DNA of 6,615 nt from an uncultured Clostridia bacterium (GTDB lineage Bacteria; Bacillota; Clostridia; Oscillospirales; Ruminococcaceae). The translations under genes were made by a program, and so were the position numbers. Numbering within the stretch: position 1 is the stretch's first letter; the number at the start of each line of letters is the position of its first letter. Of this stretch, positions 1-6,384 are shown one piece after another. The notes under the pieces were generated by a model. It had not been told where the DNA came from and made no database searches. It saw only the letters and a list, made by a program, of their open reading frames with translations. The stretch covers positions 1-6,615 of the forward strand of contig CAMVBT010000141.1 of assembly GCA_947165805.1 (NCBI GenBank), given 5' to 3'.

Positions 1-198
1 ATATTGTTCATTTCACATGATGCCGAAGCCATAGTCTCATTGTGTTCATCGGTCTGTGTTATGGAGCATGGCAGAATCGTCGAAAGTAAGGAGACCGGGC
101 TGCTTTTCAGAGCTCCGCAGCACCCGTGGACAAAGGCTTTTGTGAATGCGGCGGAACGCAGCAGAAGGGAGAATGCCGAATGGAAACAATTACGGTAA
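1..198 (+). CDS. Nickel/peptide ABC transporter ATPase, NikD/DppD type (3' end only)
   Basis: This is the C-terminal end of a cytoplasmic ATPase that powers a Nik/Dpp/Opp uptake transporter; its 5' part lies outside the window. The frame is open from base 1 and begins ILFISHDAEAI, which is the H-loop region (ISHD with the switch histidine) that follows Walker B in ABC ATPases. Next come VCVMEHGRIVES, the usual last strands of the nucleotide-binding domain, and APQHPWTKAFVNA, which matches the HP(Y/W)T(K/R) motif at the start of the oligopeptide/dipeptide C-terminal domain (oligo_HPY). That domain is short here and ends after about 25 more residues. The stop at 196-198 lies inside the next ATPase gene, a 19-base overlap that implies translational coupling. 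Family assignment is good; the substrate (nickel, another metal chelate or peptide) cannot be read from this fragment. Confidence 0.88.
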   Translation: MLFISHDAEAIVSLCSSVCVMEHGRIVESKETGLLFRAPQHPWTKAFVNAAERSRRENAEWKQLR

Positions 199-878
199 AA
201 GATGTTTCCCGGACTTATTACGACACAAACGGAAATCTGTTCAAGGCACTCGATAATGTTTCGCTGGAATGGAAAAGCGGAGAGAGCATAGCTGTTATGG
301 GTGAAAGCGGGAGCGGTAAAAGCACGCTTGCAAGGCTCATTATAGGGCTTGAAAAGCCGAGTTCGGGTAAAATACTGTTTGACGGTGAAGATACATCGAA
401 ATGGAGAGGCAATCGCTGGCGGCGATGCCGTACTGAGATCCAGGCGGCTTTTCAGGATGAGAAAGGAACTTTAAGCCCCTCCCGCAGTGTAATGCAGAAC
501 GCCGAGGAAGCGCTGTGTAATCTTACATCAATGAAAAAGTCCGAACGCTATGAAACTATCCTGCGGCTTATGGTACAAATGGGGCTGTCCAATAATCTGT
601 TATCGGTACCGGTAAGAGCGTTATCCGGCGGCGAACAGCGCCGTCTCGGATTACTGCGTGCTCTTGCGGTAAGACCGAAATTCCTTGTACTCGATGAAGT
701 TACCGCCGGTCTCGATCTTATAACGACCGAGTCGATCCTTGATCTTCTGGCTGAGTATAAAAATGATCACGGATGTTCATATATGCTTATAACCCATGAT
801 CTCAGTGCTGCTTCACGACTGTGCAGCCGGATGTTTGAGATTGAACACGGACCGATAATACATGAGTCCGTTCAATAA
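180..878 (+). CDS. Nickel/peptide ABC transporter ATPase, NikE/DppF type
   Basis: This is the second cytoplasmic ATPase of a Nik/Dpp/Opp-type importer, 232 residues and complete. Visible motifs are Walker A GESGSGKST (41-49, Lys47), Q-loop Gln92 in AAFQDE, signature LSGGEQRR (148-155), Walker B FLVLDE (168-173, catalytic Glu173) and H-loop His206 in ITHD, so the ATP site looks intact. The ATG at 180 is chosen because AGAAGGGAG (163-171) lies 8 bases upstream and the protein then starts METITVKDVSRTY, a normal first strand; an in-frame ATG at 126 would add 18 residues unlike the family. The gene overlaps the preceding ATPase, as expected for paired NikD/NikE subunits. It ends soon after FEIEHGPIIHES and lacks the HPYT-type C-terminal extension present in many DppF/OppF proteins, which fits the shorter NikE-like subclass. 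Substrate specificity is not encoded here. Confidence 0.92.
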   Translation: METITVKDVSRTYYDTNGNLFKALDNVSLEWKSGESIAVMGESGSGKSTLARLIIGLEKPSSGKILFDGEDTSKWRGNRWRRCRTEIQAAFQDEKGTLSPSRSVMQNAEEALCNLTSMKKSERYETILRLMVQMGLSNNLLSVPVRALSGGEQRRLGLLRALAVRPKFLVLDEVTAGLDLITTESILDLLAEYKNDHGCSYMLITHDLSAASRLCSRMFEIEHGPIIHESVQ

Positions 879-901
879 AATTTTTTCAGGAGGAAAATGA
901 A

Positions 902-2524
902 ATGATAAGAAAATTTATGTCGCTGCTCGCTTGTGCAGGATTATGCTTGTCACTTGCGGCGTGCGGTAATTCCGGATCTGCCGGCGGCACAGCCGCAAAT
1001 GATGCCGGAACGGCTGTATCGGCAAACAATGGAAAGAAAGTGCTTAATATCGCTTCCATAGGAGAAACGGATTGCCTTTATCCTTTGCAGATGGTGCCTG
1101 CTGCATATACACTGAGCCGTGTTTGCTATGACACCCTTGTGACATACAAAAACGGAGAGATAATTCCGAGACTCGCGGAAAGCTGGAATATCAGTGAGGA
1201 CGGCTGCACACTGACACTCAATCTTCGCAAGGGCATTAAGTTCCACGATGGAGAGAGTTTCAATTCCGAAGCGGTAAAAGCCAATTTTATCGATATGCAG
1301 AACTCACCTGCTTCTTATTCTCTGCCAACGATAGGCACAGTAAAAAATATCGATTGTCCCGATGAAAGCACTGTCGTATTAAGCTACGACGCTCCGTATT
1401 ATGGACTGATGACCGATCTTTGCTGGACAGACGTTATGGTGATGGTATCACCCAAACAGATCGAAGCCAAAAACGAGGGCAAGGAAGTCAAGCCTGTAGG
1501 GACCGGACCGTATATATATGATGAGTATGTCAAAGGTGAGTACACACGCTTTGTCCGTAACGAGGATTACTGGGACGGCAAACCGTATTATGATGAAGTT
1601 GTATCAAAATACATTCCCGATCAGACATCACGCTCTCAGGCGCTTAAAAACGGAGAGATCGATCTTTTATACGGAGCTTCCGAACTGAGCTACGATCAAT
1701 ACACACAGTTTCTTTCTCTCGAAGGTATGGGCTGCAAAATGTCACCGATACCGGCTACATCGAGAAACCTTACACTCAATTTCAACGGTATCTTAGGAGA
1801 TAAAAAGATCCGCGAGGCGATCGCTCTCTCAATAAACAAGGATACGATCTCAGAGGGTATGTCGTATGGTTATGAGCCCGTCGCCGATACAGTTCTTACA
1901 CCCGGCTCACTCTATGAAGATGAATGCCCGAAAATAAGCTATTCGTATGATGCCGACAAAGCTGCAAAGCTGCTTGATGATGCCGGCTGGAAGGATACCG
2001 ACAATGACGGCATAAGAGATAAGGACGGCAAACCGCTGTCATTCGTATGCACGATACCCTCAGGCAGCGTTGAAAACAGTACGATCGCGCTTCTTATAAA
2101 GGATATGGTTGGCGAAGTCGGAATGAATATGGAAATAAAGGAAATGGAGACCAATGATTGGTTCCAGAGCTTCTATGACCCCTCCGCGTTTGACCTTACC
2201 CTTCAGGAAACTTATTATGATTACGCAAGCCCGACACAATGGTTCGGCGCAATAGAGTATATGGCGCAGGGCGTGTCGCTCCCGCTTCTTGAAGATTCGG
2301 AAAAATTTATGGATATGGTGCATGAGTTCAAGACTATAAATGATGAAACTCGTCTTATTGAGATATTCAAGTATCTTGTAGCACAGGATCAGGAGCAATT
2401 CCTTGATATACCGCTCACCGGCATGATGCAGCCGATAGTTTATAATTCCGCAAAGATCGCGGATTACAAATACGAAGGATGCTATGAGTTCTTCAATCCG
2501 CTTTGGATAACTCCTGTGCAATAA
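902..2524 (+). CDS. NikA-like SBP_bac_5 substrate-binding lipoprotein
   Basis: This is the extracellular substrate-binding component of the Nik/Dpp/Opp-type importer, 540 residues and lipid-anchored to the outer face of the membrane. The N-terminus MIRKFMSLLACAGLCLSLAAC is a lipoprotein signal peptide with lipobox LAAC (18-21; lipidated Cys21), followed by a Gly/Ala/Ser/Asn linker to about residue 45. The mature part follows the SBP_bac_5 order: LNIASIGETDCLYPLQ, an ESWNISEDGCTLTLNLRKGI block, VGTGPYIYDEY (199-209), RNEDYWDGKPYYDEV, GEIDLLYG and VADTVLTPG. From memory GEIDLLYG and VADTVLTPG resemble E. coli NikA more than OppA. A DTDNDGIRD stretch (365-373) looks like a calcium-loop insertion seen in many Firmicute relatives. 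AGGAGG at 888-893 sits 8 bases before the ATG, and the gene starts 23 bases after the ATPase, so it is co-transcribed. An element near the NikA RPFR segment reads DLCWTDVMVMVSP, without those arginines, so nickel is not assured; peptide or opine-metal ligands are alternatives. Confidence 0.9.
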   Translation: MIRKFMSLLACAGLCLSLAACGNSGSAGGTAANDAGTAVSANNGKKVLNIASIGETDCLYPLQMVPAAYTLSRVCYDTLVTYKNGEIIPRLAESWNISEDGCTLTLNLRKGIKFHDGESFNSEAVKANFIDMQNSPASYSLPTIGTVKNIDCPDESTVVLSYDAPYYGLMTDLCWTDVMVMVSPKQIEAKNEGKEVKPVGTGPYIYDEYVKGEYTRFVRNEDYWDGKPYYDEVVSKYIPDQTSRSQALKNGEIDLLYGASELSYDQYTQFLSLEGMGCKMSPIPATSRNLTLNFNGILGDKKIREAIALSINKDTISEGMSYGYEPVADTVLTPGSLYEDECPKISYSYDADKAAKLLDDAGWKDTDNDGIRDKDGKPLSFVCTIPSGSVENSTIALLIKDMVGEVGMNMEIKEMETNDWFQSFYDPSAFDLTLQETYYDYASPTQWFGAIEYMAQGVSLPLLEDSEKFMDMVHEFKTINDETRLIEIFKYLVAQDQEQFLDIPLTGMMQPIVYNSAKIADYKYEGCYEFFNPLWITPVQ

Positions 2525-2564
2525 TGCGAATAGTTTTAAAGAATTCTATGAAGCCATAAAAGCG

Positions 2565-2661
2565 TGATCCCCCACCTTTCGAAGGTTTCTTTTATACGCG
2601 CCTCCATGCGCGTCTTTGGAAACCTTCTTTACGACGTCCTGTCGTTAGATGCGGGGGATCA
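2565..2661 (+). repeat. Structured inverted-repeat element E1 (three-stem, TCC-loop orientation)
   Basis: This is a 97-base nested set of inverted repeats. The outer stem P1 is TGATCCCCC (2565-2573) with GGGGGATCA (2653-2661), 9 bp. Inside it, P2 is GAAGGTTTC (2581-2589) with GAAACCTTC (2619-2627), 9 bp, capped by P2a ACGCGC (2596-2601) with GCGCGT (2608-2613) and loop CTCCAT. P3 is ACGAC (2631-2635) with GTCGT (2641-2645), extendable by a G-T pair to leave loop TCC. It aligns with the reverse complement of the element at 6392-6488: TCGAAGGTTTCTTTT is identical in both, CTTTGGAAACCTTCTTTA is nearly so, and the P1 and P3 arms differ while still pairing. It could be a structured RNA, a complex terminator or a small non-coding repeat; I do not recognise it as a named family. 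Confidence 0.85.
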
Positions 2662-2669
2662 TTGTTTAT
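2565..2669 (+). terminator. Probable terminator of the Nik/Dpp-type operon (made from E1)
   Basis: The GC-rich outer stem of E1 begins 40 bases after the solute-binding protein stop codon and is followed by TTGTTTATA (2662-2670 region). The tract is T-rich but interrupted, so intrinsic termination would be moderate rather than strong. Its position between the end of one operon and a strong new promoter at 2718 supports a terminator role. The same TTGTTTAT follows the equivalent end of E2 on the - strand, which suggests the tail belongs to the element. Confidence 0.5.
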
Positions 2670-2717
2670 ATATGATAAACACTGAAGCGAAGTATTAAAG
2701 AAATATACACCAAAACA

Positions 2718-2746
2718 TTGACAAACGATGGAATATGTAGTATAAT
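2718..2746 (+). promoter_or_regulatory. Perfect-consensus sigma-A promoter of the ABC transporter pair
   Basis: The -35 box TTGACA (2718-2723) and -10 box TATAAT (2741-2746) both match consensus exactly and are separated by the optimal 17 bp. The expected start site is around 2753-2755, giving a leader of about 98 bases to the TTG start at 2852. An unmodified promoter of this quality is normally very active, so the overlapping palindrome just downstream is likely to be a repressor site. Confidence 0.9.
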
Positions 2747-2747
2747 A

Positions 2748-2763
2748 GTTAGCATACGCTAAC
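2748..2763 (+). promoter_or_regulatory. Palindromic operator over the transcription start (TTAG/CTAA half-sites)
   Basis: GTTAGC (2748-2753), spacer ATAC (2754-2757) and GCTAAC (2758-2763) form a perfect 6-bp dyad that begins one base after the -10 box and covers the predicted start site. This is the classic place for a repressor to block polymerase. The TTAG...CTAA half-sites resemble those of DtxR/IdeR-family metal-dependent repressors, although spacing and length differ from the canonical 19-bp box. With a siderophore-importer-like pair downstream, iron or manganese control is a reasonable inference. No regulator gene lies in the window. Confidence 0.72.
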
Positions 2764-2822
2764 GTAGTGCTTCAAGGAAATAAGCGACTACTGGACTGTC
2801 GGTAATTCTGTAAAGGAACCGA
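2764..2822 (+). other. Leader hairpins in the 5' untranslated region
   Basis: Two possible stem-loops occupy the leader between the operator and the ribosome binding site. The first pairs GTAGTGCTT (2764-2772) with AAGC-ACTAC (2782-2791, one G bulged at 2786) around loop CAAGGAAAT. The second pairs TCGGT (2799-2803) with ACCGA (2818-2822) around a 14-base loop. Neither matches a riboswitch class I recognise, and no T-tract follows. They could stabilise the messenger or be chance. Confidence 0.35.
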
Positions 2823-2838
2823 ATAATATAGATAAAAC

Positions 2839-2845
2839 AGGAGGG
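2839..2845 (+). promoter_or_regulatory. Ribosome binding site that sets a TTG start
   Basis: AGGAGGG ends 6 bases before TTG at 2852. This strong Shine-Dalgarno match at ideal spacing decides for the TTG over the first in-frame ATG at 2879, which has no comparable site upstream. Confidence 0.85.
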
Positions 2846-2851
2846 ACAAAA

Positions 2852-4615
2852 TTGAAAACCGAAAAAGACACAAATTTTATGAAGATCATCAACGACTACG
2901 CGGGAGGTCACCGACATCTGATAACCGTCGGGCGTATACTTGCCGCAGCAAGTGCGTTTATGGCGCTGGTGCCGTTCTGCGACCTGTGGCGGATAATACG
3001 CATCGCGGTAATGGACGAAGACCCTGCGGGAATTGCGCCGATCGCGTGGACGGCGGTGGCGTGGACGGTAGGCTCGCTGCTCGTGTATATCGGTGCGCTG
3101 ATGTGTACGCATATCGCGGCATTCCGCGTTCAGGCGAATATGCGAAGCACTATTATGCGCAGGATCCTAACGCTGCCGCTGGGAGTTTTCGATGAAGACG
3201 GCACCGGAAAGATACGGCGCACGGTGAGTGATTCCACGGCAGCCACCGAAACATTCATCGCCCACAATCTGCCGGATAAAGCGGTCGCGGCAGCTACTCC
3301 GATAGGGCTTGCGGCACTGCTGCTGATATTCGACTGGCGTATCGGGCTTATCTGCGTTATTCCCGCGATAATCGGATTTGCATTTATGATGTCTATGATG
3401 GGCAAGGGTATGCAGGAGAAAATGGCGGAGTATCAGAACGCCCTCGACACCATGAGCAGCGAGGCTACCGAGTATGTCCGCGGTATTCCGGTGGTGAAAG
3501 TCTTCGGGCAGTCGGTACACTCGTTCCGCCGCTTCAAGACCGCGATCGACAGCTACGGCAAGTGGGCAACAGACTACACGCTGATGCTGCGTCCGAAAAT
3601 GGCGGCGTACATGACCTGCATCAATGCCGTGTTTGCCTTCATCGTGCTGGCGGCATATCTGTTCGCAGGCAACGGGATAACAAACGAGCTGATACTGAAC
3701 ATAATGTACTACATAATCGTGACACCGCTGTTCACGGTCACGCTCACGAAGATAGCCTACTCCGGCGAGCAGGAAATGGTGGTCAAGGACGCGCTGAAAC
3801 GCATTGACACGATACTTGATATTTCGCCGCTATCCGCTTCGCAAAACGAGGAAATACCTGCCGACAATTCCGTGGAGCTGACAGGTGTCAGCTACCGCTA
3901 CAAGGACGCTGCTGACGACGCGGTACACGGTCTGAACATCAGAATAGACGCGGGCGAGCACATCGCGCTCGTGGGTCCGTCCGGCGGCGGCAAGACCACG
4001 ACAGCAGAGCTTATTGCGAGGTTCTTCGATGTGACCGAAGGCTCTATAAAGATAGGCGGCGCTGATATCCGTAATATCCCGCAGCAGAAGCTCATGCAGC
4101 AGGTCTCATTCGTGTTCCAGGACAGCAGACTGCTCAAAGCGTCGATACTTGAAAATGTCCGGCTCGCACGTCCGGACGCATCGACAGCCGAGGTGCTCGC
4201 GGCGCTCGAACAGGCGCAGTGCGGCGACATTATCGCGAAGCTGCCCGACGGGGTGAATACGGTCATCGGTACGAAGGGTACATATCTTTCCGGCGGTGAG
4301 CAGCAGCGAATTTCAATTGCCCGCGCGATACTGAAAAACGCGCCGGTCATCATTCTCGATGAAGCTACAGCGTTTGCTGACCCCGACAACGAAACGAAGG
4401 TGCAGGCTGCATTTGAAGTTCTCGCAAAGGGTAAAACGCTTATAATGATAGCACACAGACTGAGCACAGTGAAGAACGCGGACTGCATATACGTTCTCGA
4501 AAACGGTTCGGTTTCTGAGAGCGGCAGCCATGATGAGCTTATGGCAAAGGGCGGGACGTATGCGCAGATGTATGATGAATACACCCGTTCGGCGGAATGG
4601 AGGGTAATGGCGTGA
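2852..4615 (+). CDS. Half-size ABC transporter (membrane domain + ATPase), YbtP/IrtA-like subunit
   Basis: This is a 587-residue polytopic membrane protein with an exporter-fold (ABC type-I) membrane domain (about 20-310) and an ATPase domain (about 340-580), the probable first half of a heterodimer with the next gene. Hydrophobic segments lie near residues 21-45, 56-80, 145-180 (two helices), 250-272 and 278-305. ATPase motifs are Walker A GPSGGGKTT (375-383, Lys381), Q-loop Gln423, signature LSGGEQQR (479-486), Walker B VIILDE (499-504, Glu504) and switch His535. Two traits point to the siderophore-importing YbtP/IrtA branch and not to drug exporters: the coupling segment LPLGVFDEDG...TETFIAHNLPD (108-142) and the D-loop AFADPD (507-512) in place of SALD. 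The X-loop before the signature reads TVIGTKG, with Thr474 where exporters usually have Glu. It lacks the N-terminal siderophore-interacting domain of mycobacterial IrtA. A peptide or drug exporter remains possible. It starts at TTG and overlaps the next gene. Confidence 0.9.
   Translation: MKTEKDTNFMKIINDYAGGHRHLITVGRILAAASAFMALVPFCDLWRIIRIAVMDEDPAGIAPIAWTAVAWTVGSLLVYIGALMCTHIAAFRVQANMRSTIMRRILTLPLGVFDEDGTGKIRRTVSDSTAATETFIAHNLPDKAVAAATPIGLAALLLIFDWRIGLICVIPAIIGFAFMMSMMGKGMQEKMAEYQNALDTMSSEATEYVRGIPVVKVFGQSVHSFRRFKTAIDSYGKWATDYTLMLRPKMAAYMTCINAVFAFIVLAAYLFAGNGITNELILNIMYYIIVTPLFTVTLTKIAYSGEQEMVVKDALKRIDTILDISPLSASQNEEIPADNSVELTGVSYRYKDAADDAVHGLNIRIDAGEHIALVGPSGGGKTTTAELIARFFDVTEGSIKIGGADIRNIPQQKLMQQVSFVFQDSRLLKASILENVRLARPDASTAEVLAALEQAQCGDIIAKLPDGVNTVIGTKGTYLSGGEQQRISIARAILKNAPVIILDEATAFADPDNETKVQAAFEVLAKGKTLIMIAHRLSTVKNADCIYVLENGSVSESGSHDELMAKGGTYAQMYDEYTRSAEWRVMA
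4599..4604 (+). promoter_or_regulatory. Ribosome binding site inside the end of the first transporter gene
   Basis: GGAGGG lies within the last codons of the upstream gene. It is 7 bases before a GTG (4612) and 10 before an ATG (4615), both in frame. It excludes the more upstream ATG at 4597, whose own start codon directly abuts this site. Confidence 0.7.
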
Positions 4616-6351
4616 TGATCGAAAAATTACAGCATAAATTCGCGCTCTCACGCGAGGGCGCTGTGGATATGGTGAAAGCTTGCATAAGCGTCACGGTGAC
4701 GAACATCGTGCTTATGGCTTCGGCCGGAATTTTATATCTGCTTATTTCCGATATGCTCGGTGAGGGACTCAGAACCGAACGCATACCTGTCTATGTGATC
4801 GGCGGCGTTTCTGTTCTCATTTTGATCTATATCACAAATTTCATTCAGTACAACGCGACATTCCTCTCAACCTACAAGGAGAGCGGAGTGCGCCGGACAG
4901 CACTTGCGGAACGGCTTCGCAAGCTTCCGCTGTCGTTCTTCGGGAAGAAAGACCTGTCCGACCTGACGACCACCATAATGTCCGACTGCGCGATGATCGA
5001 GACAGCGTCGAGCCACTGGATACCGGAGCTTATCGGCGCTCTGATCTCAACGGCGATCGTCGGGGTGAGTATGTTCTTTTTCTTCGACTGGAGAATGGTG
5101 CTCGCAAGCTTCTGGGTAATTCCCGCGTCATTCCTGTTGATATGGTTGTCTGCAAATGCGCAGAAAAAAGCGGTCAGAAAAAACAACGGTGTTAAAATGG
5201 AGCTTTCCGACGGCATACAGGAATGCCTTGAATCGGTGCGCGATCTGCGTGCAAACAATGCGCAGGACAGGTATATGAGCGGTCTTGAAACGAAAATCAG
5301 AAATGTCGAAAAGCAGGCGCTGTTTACAGAGCTTAAGCTTGCGGTATTCGTGAACTCCGCAGCTATAGTTCTGAAGCTCGGTATTGCAACAACAGCGCTT
5401 GTGGGCGGTGCACTGTTCGCGTCGGGCGAGATTGACCTGCTGACATTCTTTATGTTCCTGATGCTAGTTGCGAGACTGTATGACCCAATGAACATAACGC
5501 TCCAGAATTTCGCCGCGATCATCGCCTGCACGGTACAGTGTGAGCGGCTTGATGAGGTGCTTTCACACGATATTCAGACTGGTACGGAGAAAATGACAAA
5601 CGACGGCTACGACATCGAATTTGACCACGTTTCATTCTCATATTCCGACGATACGGCAGTTCTCAAAGATGTTTCGTTCACCGCAAAACAGGGCGAGGTA
5701 ACTGCGCTGATTGGTCCGTCGGGCGGCGGAAAGACTACAGTTTCGCGGCTTGCGGCAAGGTTCTGGGACGTGACCGGCGGCACGATAAAGCTCGGCGGTA
5801 TGGATATTTCGGGAGTTGACCCCGAGACACTGTTCTCCGCGTATTCTATCGTATTTCAGGACGTTACTCTGTTCAACCAGAGCGTCATGGAGAATATCCG
5901 TATCGGCAGAAAGGACGCCACTGACGAGGAGATCATTAACGCGGCAAAGCTTGCGAACTGCGATGAGTTTGTGTCTAAGCTCCCCGACGGCTACAACACG
6001 CTTATAGGCGAAAACGGCAGCGAGCTTTCGGGCGGTGAACGCCAGCGTATCTCCATTGCCCGTGCTTTCCTGAAAGATGCACCGATAATCCTGCTCGACG
6101 AGGCTACCGCGTCCCTCGATGTCGATAACGAGACTAAGGTGCAGGCTGCACTCTCTCGGCTCATCAAGGACAAGACCGTTATGGTAATAGCCCACCGTAT
6201 GCGTACAGTCGCAGGCGCTGACAAAATAGTTGTGCTGTCGGACGGCGTAGTCGCCGAGCAGGGTACGCCCGATGAGCTGCTGCAAAAAAACGGGATATTC
6301 GCACAAATGGCGAGACTGCAGACAGAGGGTCAGAACTGGTCGATAGCGTAA
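4615..6351 (+). CDS. Half-size ABC transporter (membrane domain + ATPase), YbtQ/IrtB-like subunit
   Basis: This 578-residue protein is the probable partner of the preceding subunit, with a membrane domain (about 20-305) and an ATPase domain (about 325-578). Hydrophobic segments lie near 23-46, 55-75, 140-180 (two helices), 245-270 and 272-290. Motifs are Walker A GPSGGGKTT (367-375, Lys373), Q-loop Gln415, X-loop GENG, signature LSGGERQR (471-478), Walker B IILLDE (491-496, Glu496), canonical D-loop SLD (500-502) and switch His527. The coupling region LPLSFFGKKDLSDLT (104-118) with IETASSHWIPE (128-138) is like IrtB/YbtQ partners. The start overlaps the upstream stop as TGATG; GTG at 4612 has better ribosome-site spacing, but ATG 4615 gives MIEKLQHKFALS, which fits what I recall of relatives. 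The two differ by one residue. Translation ends in tandem TAA codons. Both ATP sites of the heterodimer appear catalytically intact. The substrate is inferred only. Confidence 0.9.
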   Translation: MIEKLQHKFALSREGAVDMVKACISVTVTNIVLMASAGILYLLISDMLGEGLRTERIPVYVIGGVSVLILIYITNFIQYNATFLSTYKESGVRRTALAERLRKLPLSFFGKKDLSDLTTTIMSDCAMIETASSHWIPELIGALISTAIVGVSMFFFFDWRMVLASFWVIPASFLLIWLSANAQKKAVRKNNGVKMELSDGIQECLESVRDLRANNAQDRYMSGLETKIRNVEKQALFTELKLAVFVNSAAIVLKLGIATTALVGGALFASGEIDLLTFFMFLMLVARLYDPMNITLQNFAAIIACTVQCERLDEVLSHDIQTGTEKMTNDGYDIEFDHVSFSYSDDTAVLKDVSFTAKQGEVTALIGPSGGGKTTVSRLAARFWDVTGGTIKLGGMDISGVDPETLFSAYSIVFQDVTLFNQSVMENIRIGRKDATDEEIINAAKLANCDEFVSKLPDGYNTLIGENGSELSGGERQRISIARAFLKDAPIILLDEATASLDVDNETKVQAALSRLIKDKTVMVIAHRMRTVAGADKIVVLSDGVVAEQGTPDELLQKNGIFAQMARLQTEGQNWSIA

Positions 6352-6384
6352 TAAGTTTATATAACAAAAATCTTACAAAAGAAT

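Noticed and set aside
126..179. Upstream ATG that would lengthen the second ATPase by 18 residues
   Set aside because: It lies deep in the preceding gene, has no ribosome site, and the added residues (Cys/Gly rich) do not fit the family; ATG 180 has a good ribosome site.
2060..2521. Open frame on the - strand opposite the solute-binding protein
   Set aside because: Overlaps a clear SBP_bac_5 coding sequence; its translation has no recognisable features.
2565..2661. E1 as a tRNA or tRNA-like gene
   Set aside because: The branched shape is suggestive, but there is no T-loop GTTCRA, no D-loop GG, no 7-base anticodon loop, and the arm lengths do not fit.
2525..2851. Small coding gene in the central intergenic region
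   Set aside because: The region is fully accounted for by E1, promoter, operator and leader; no ORF with a ribosome site is present on either strand.
3898..4584. Long open frame on the - strand opposite the first transporter's ATPase domain
   Set aside because: Antisense shadow: Ser/Ala-rich low-complexity translation with no domain, over unmistakable ATPase motifs on the + strand.
4597..4614. ATG at 4597 as the start of the second transporter subunit
   Set aside because: The GGAGGG ribosome site overlaps and follows this codon, so it serves GTG 4612 or ATG 4615 instead.
5638..6306. Long open frame on the - strand opposite the second transporter's ATPase domain
   Set aside because: Antisense shadow of conserved ABC motifs; no ribosome site or recognisable protein family.
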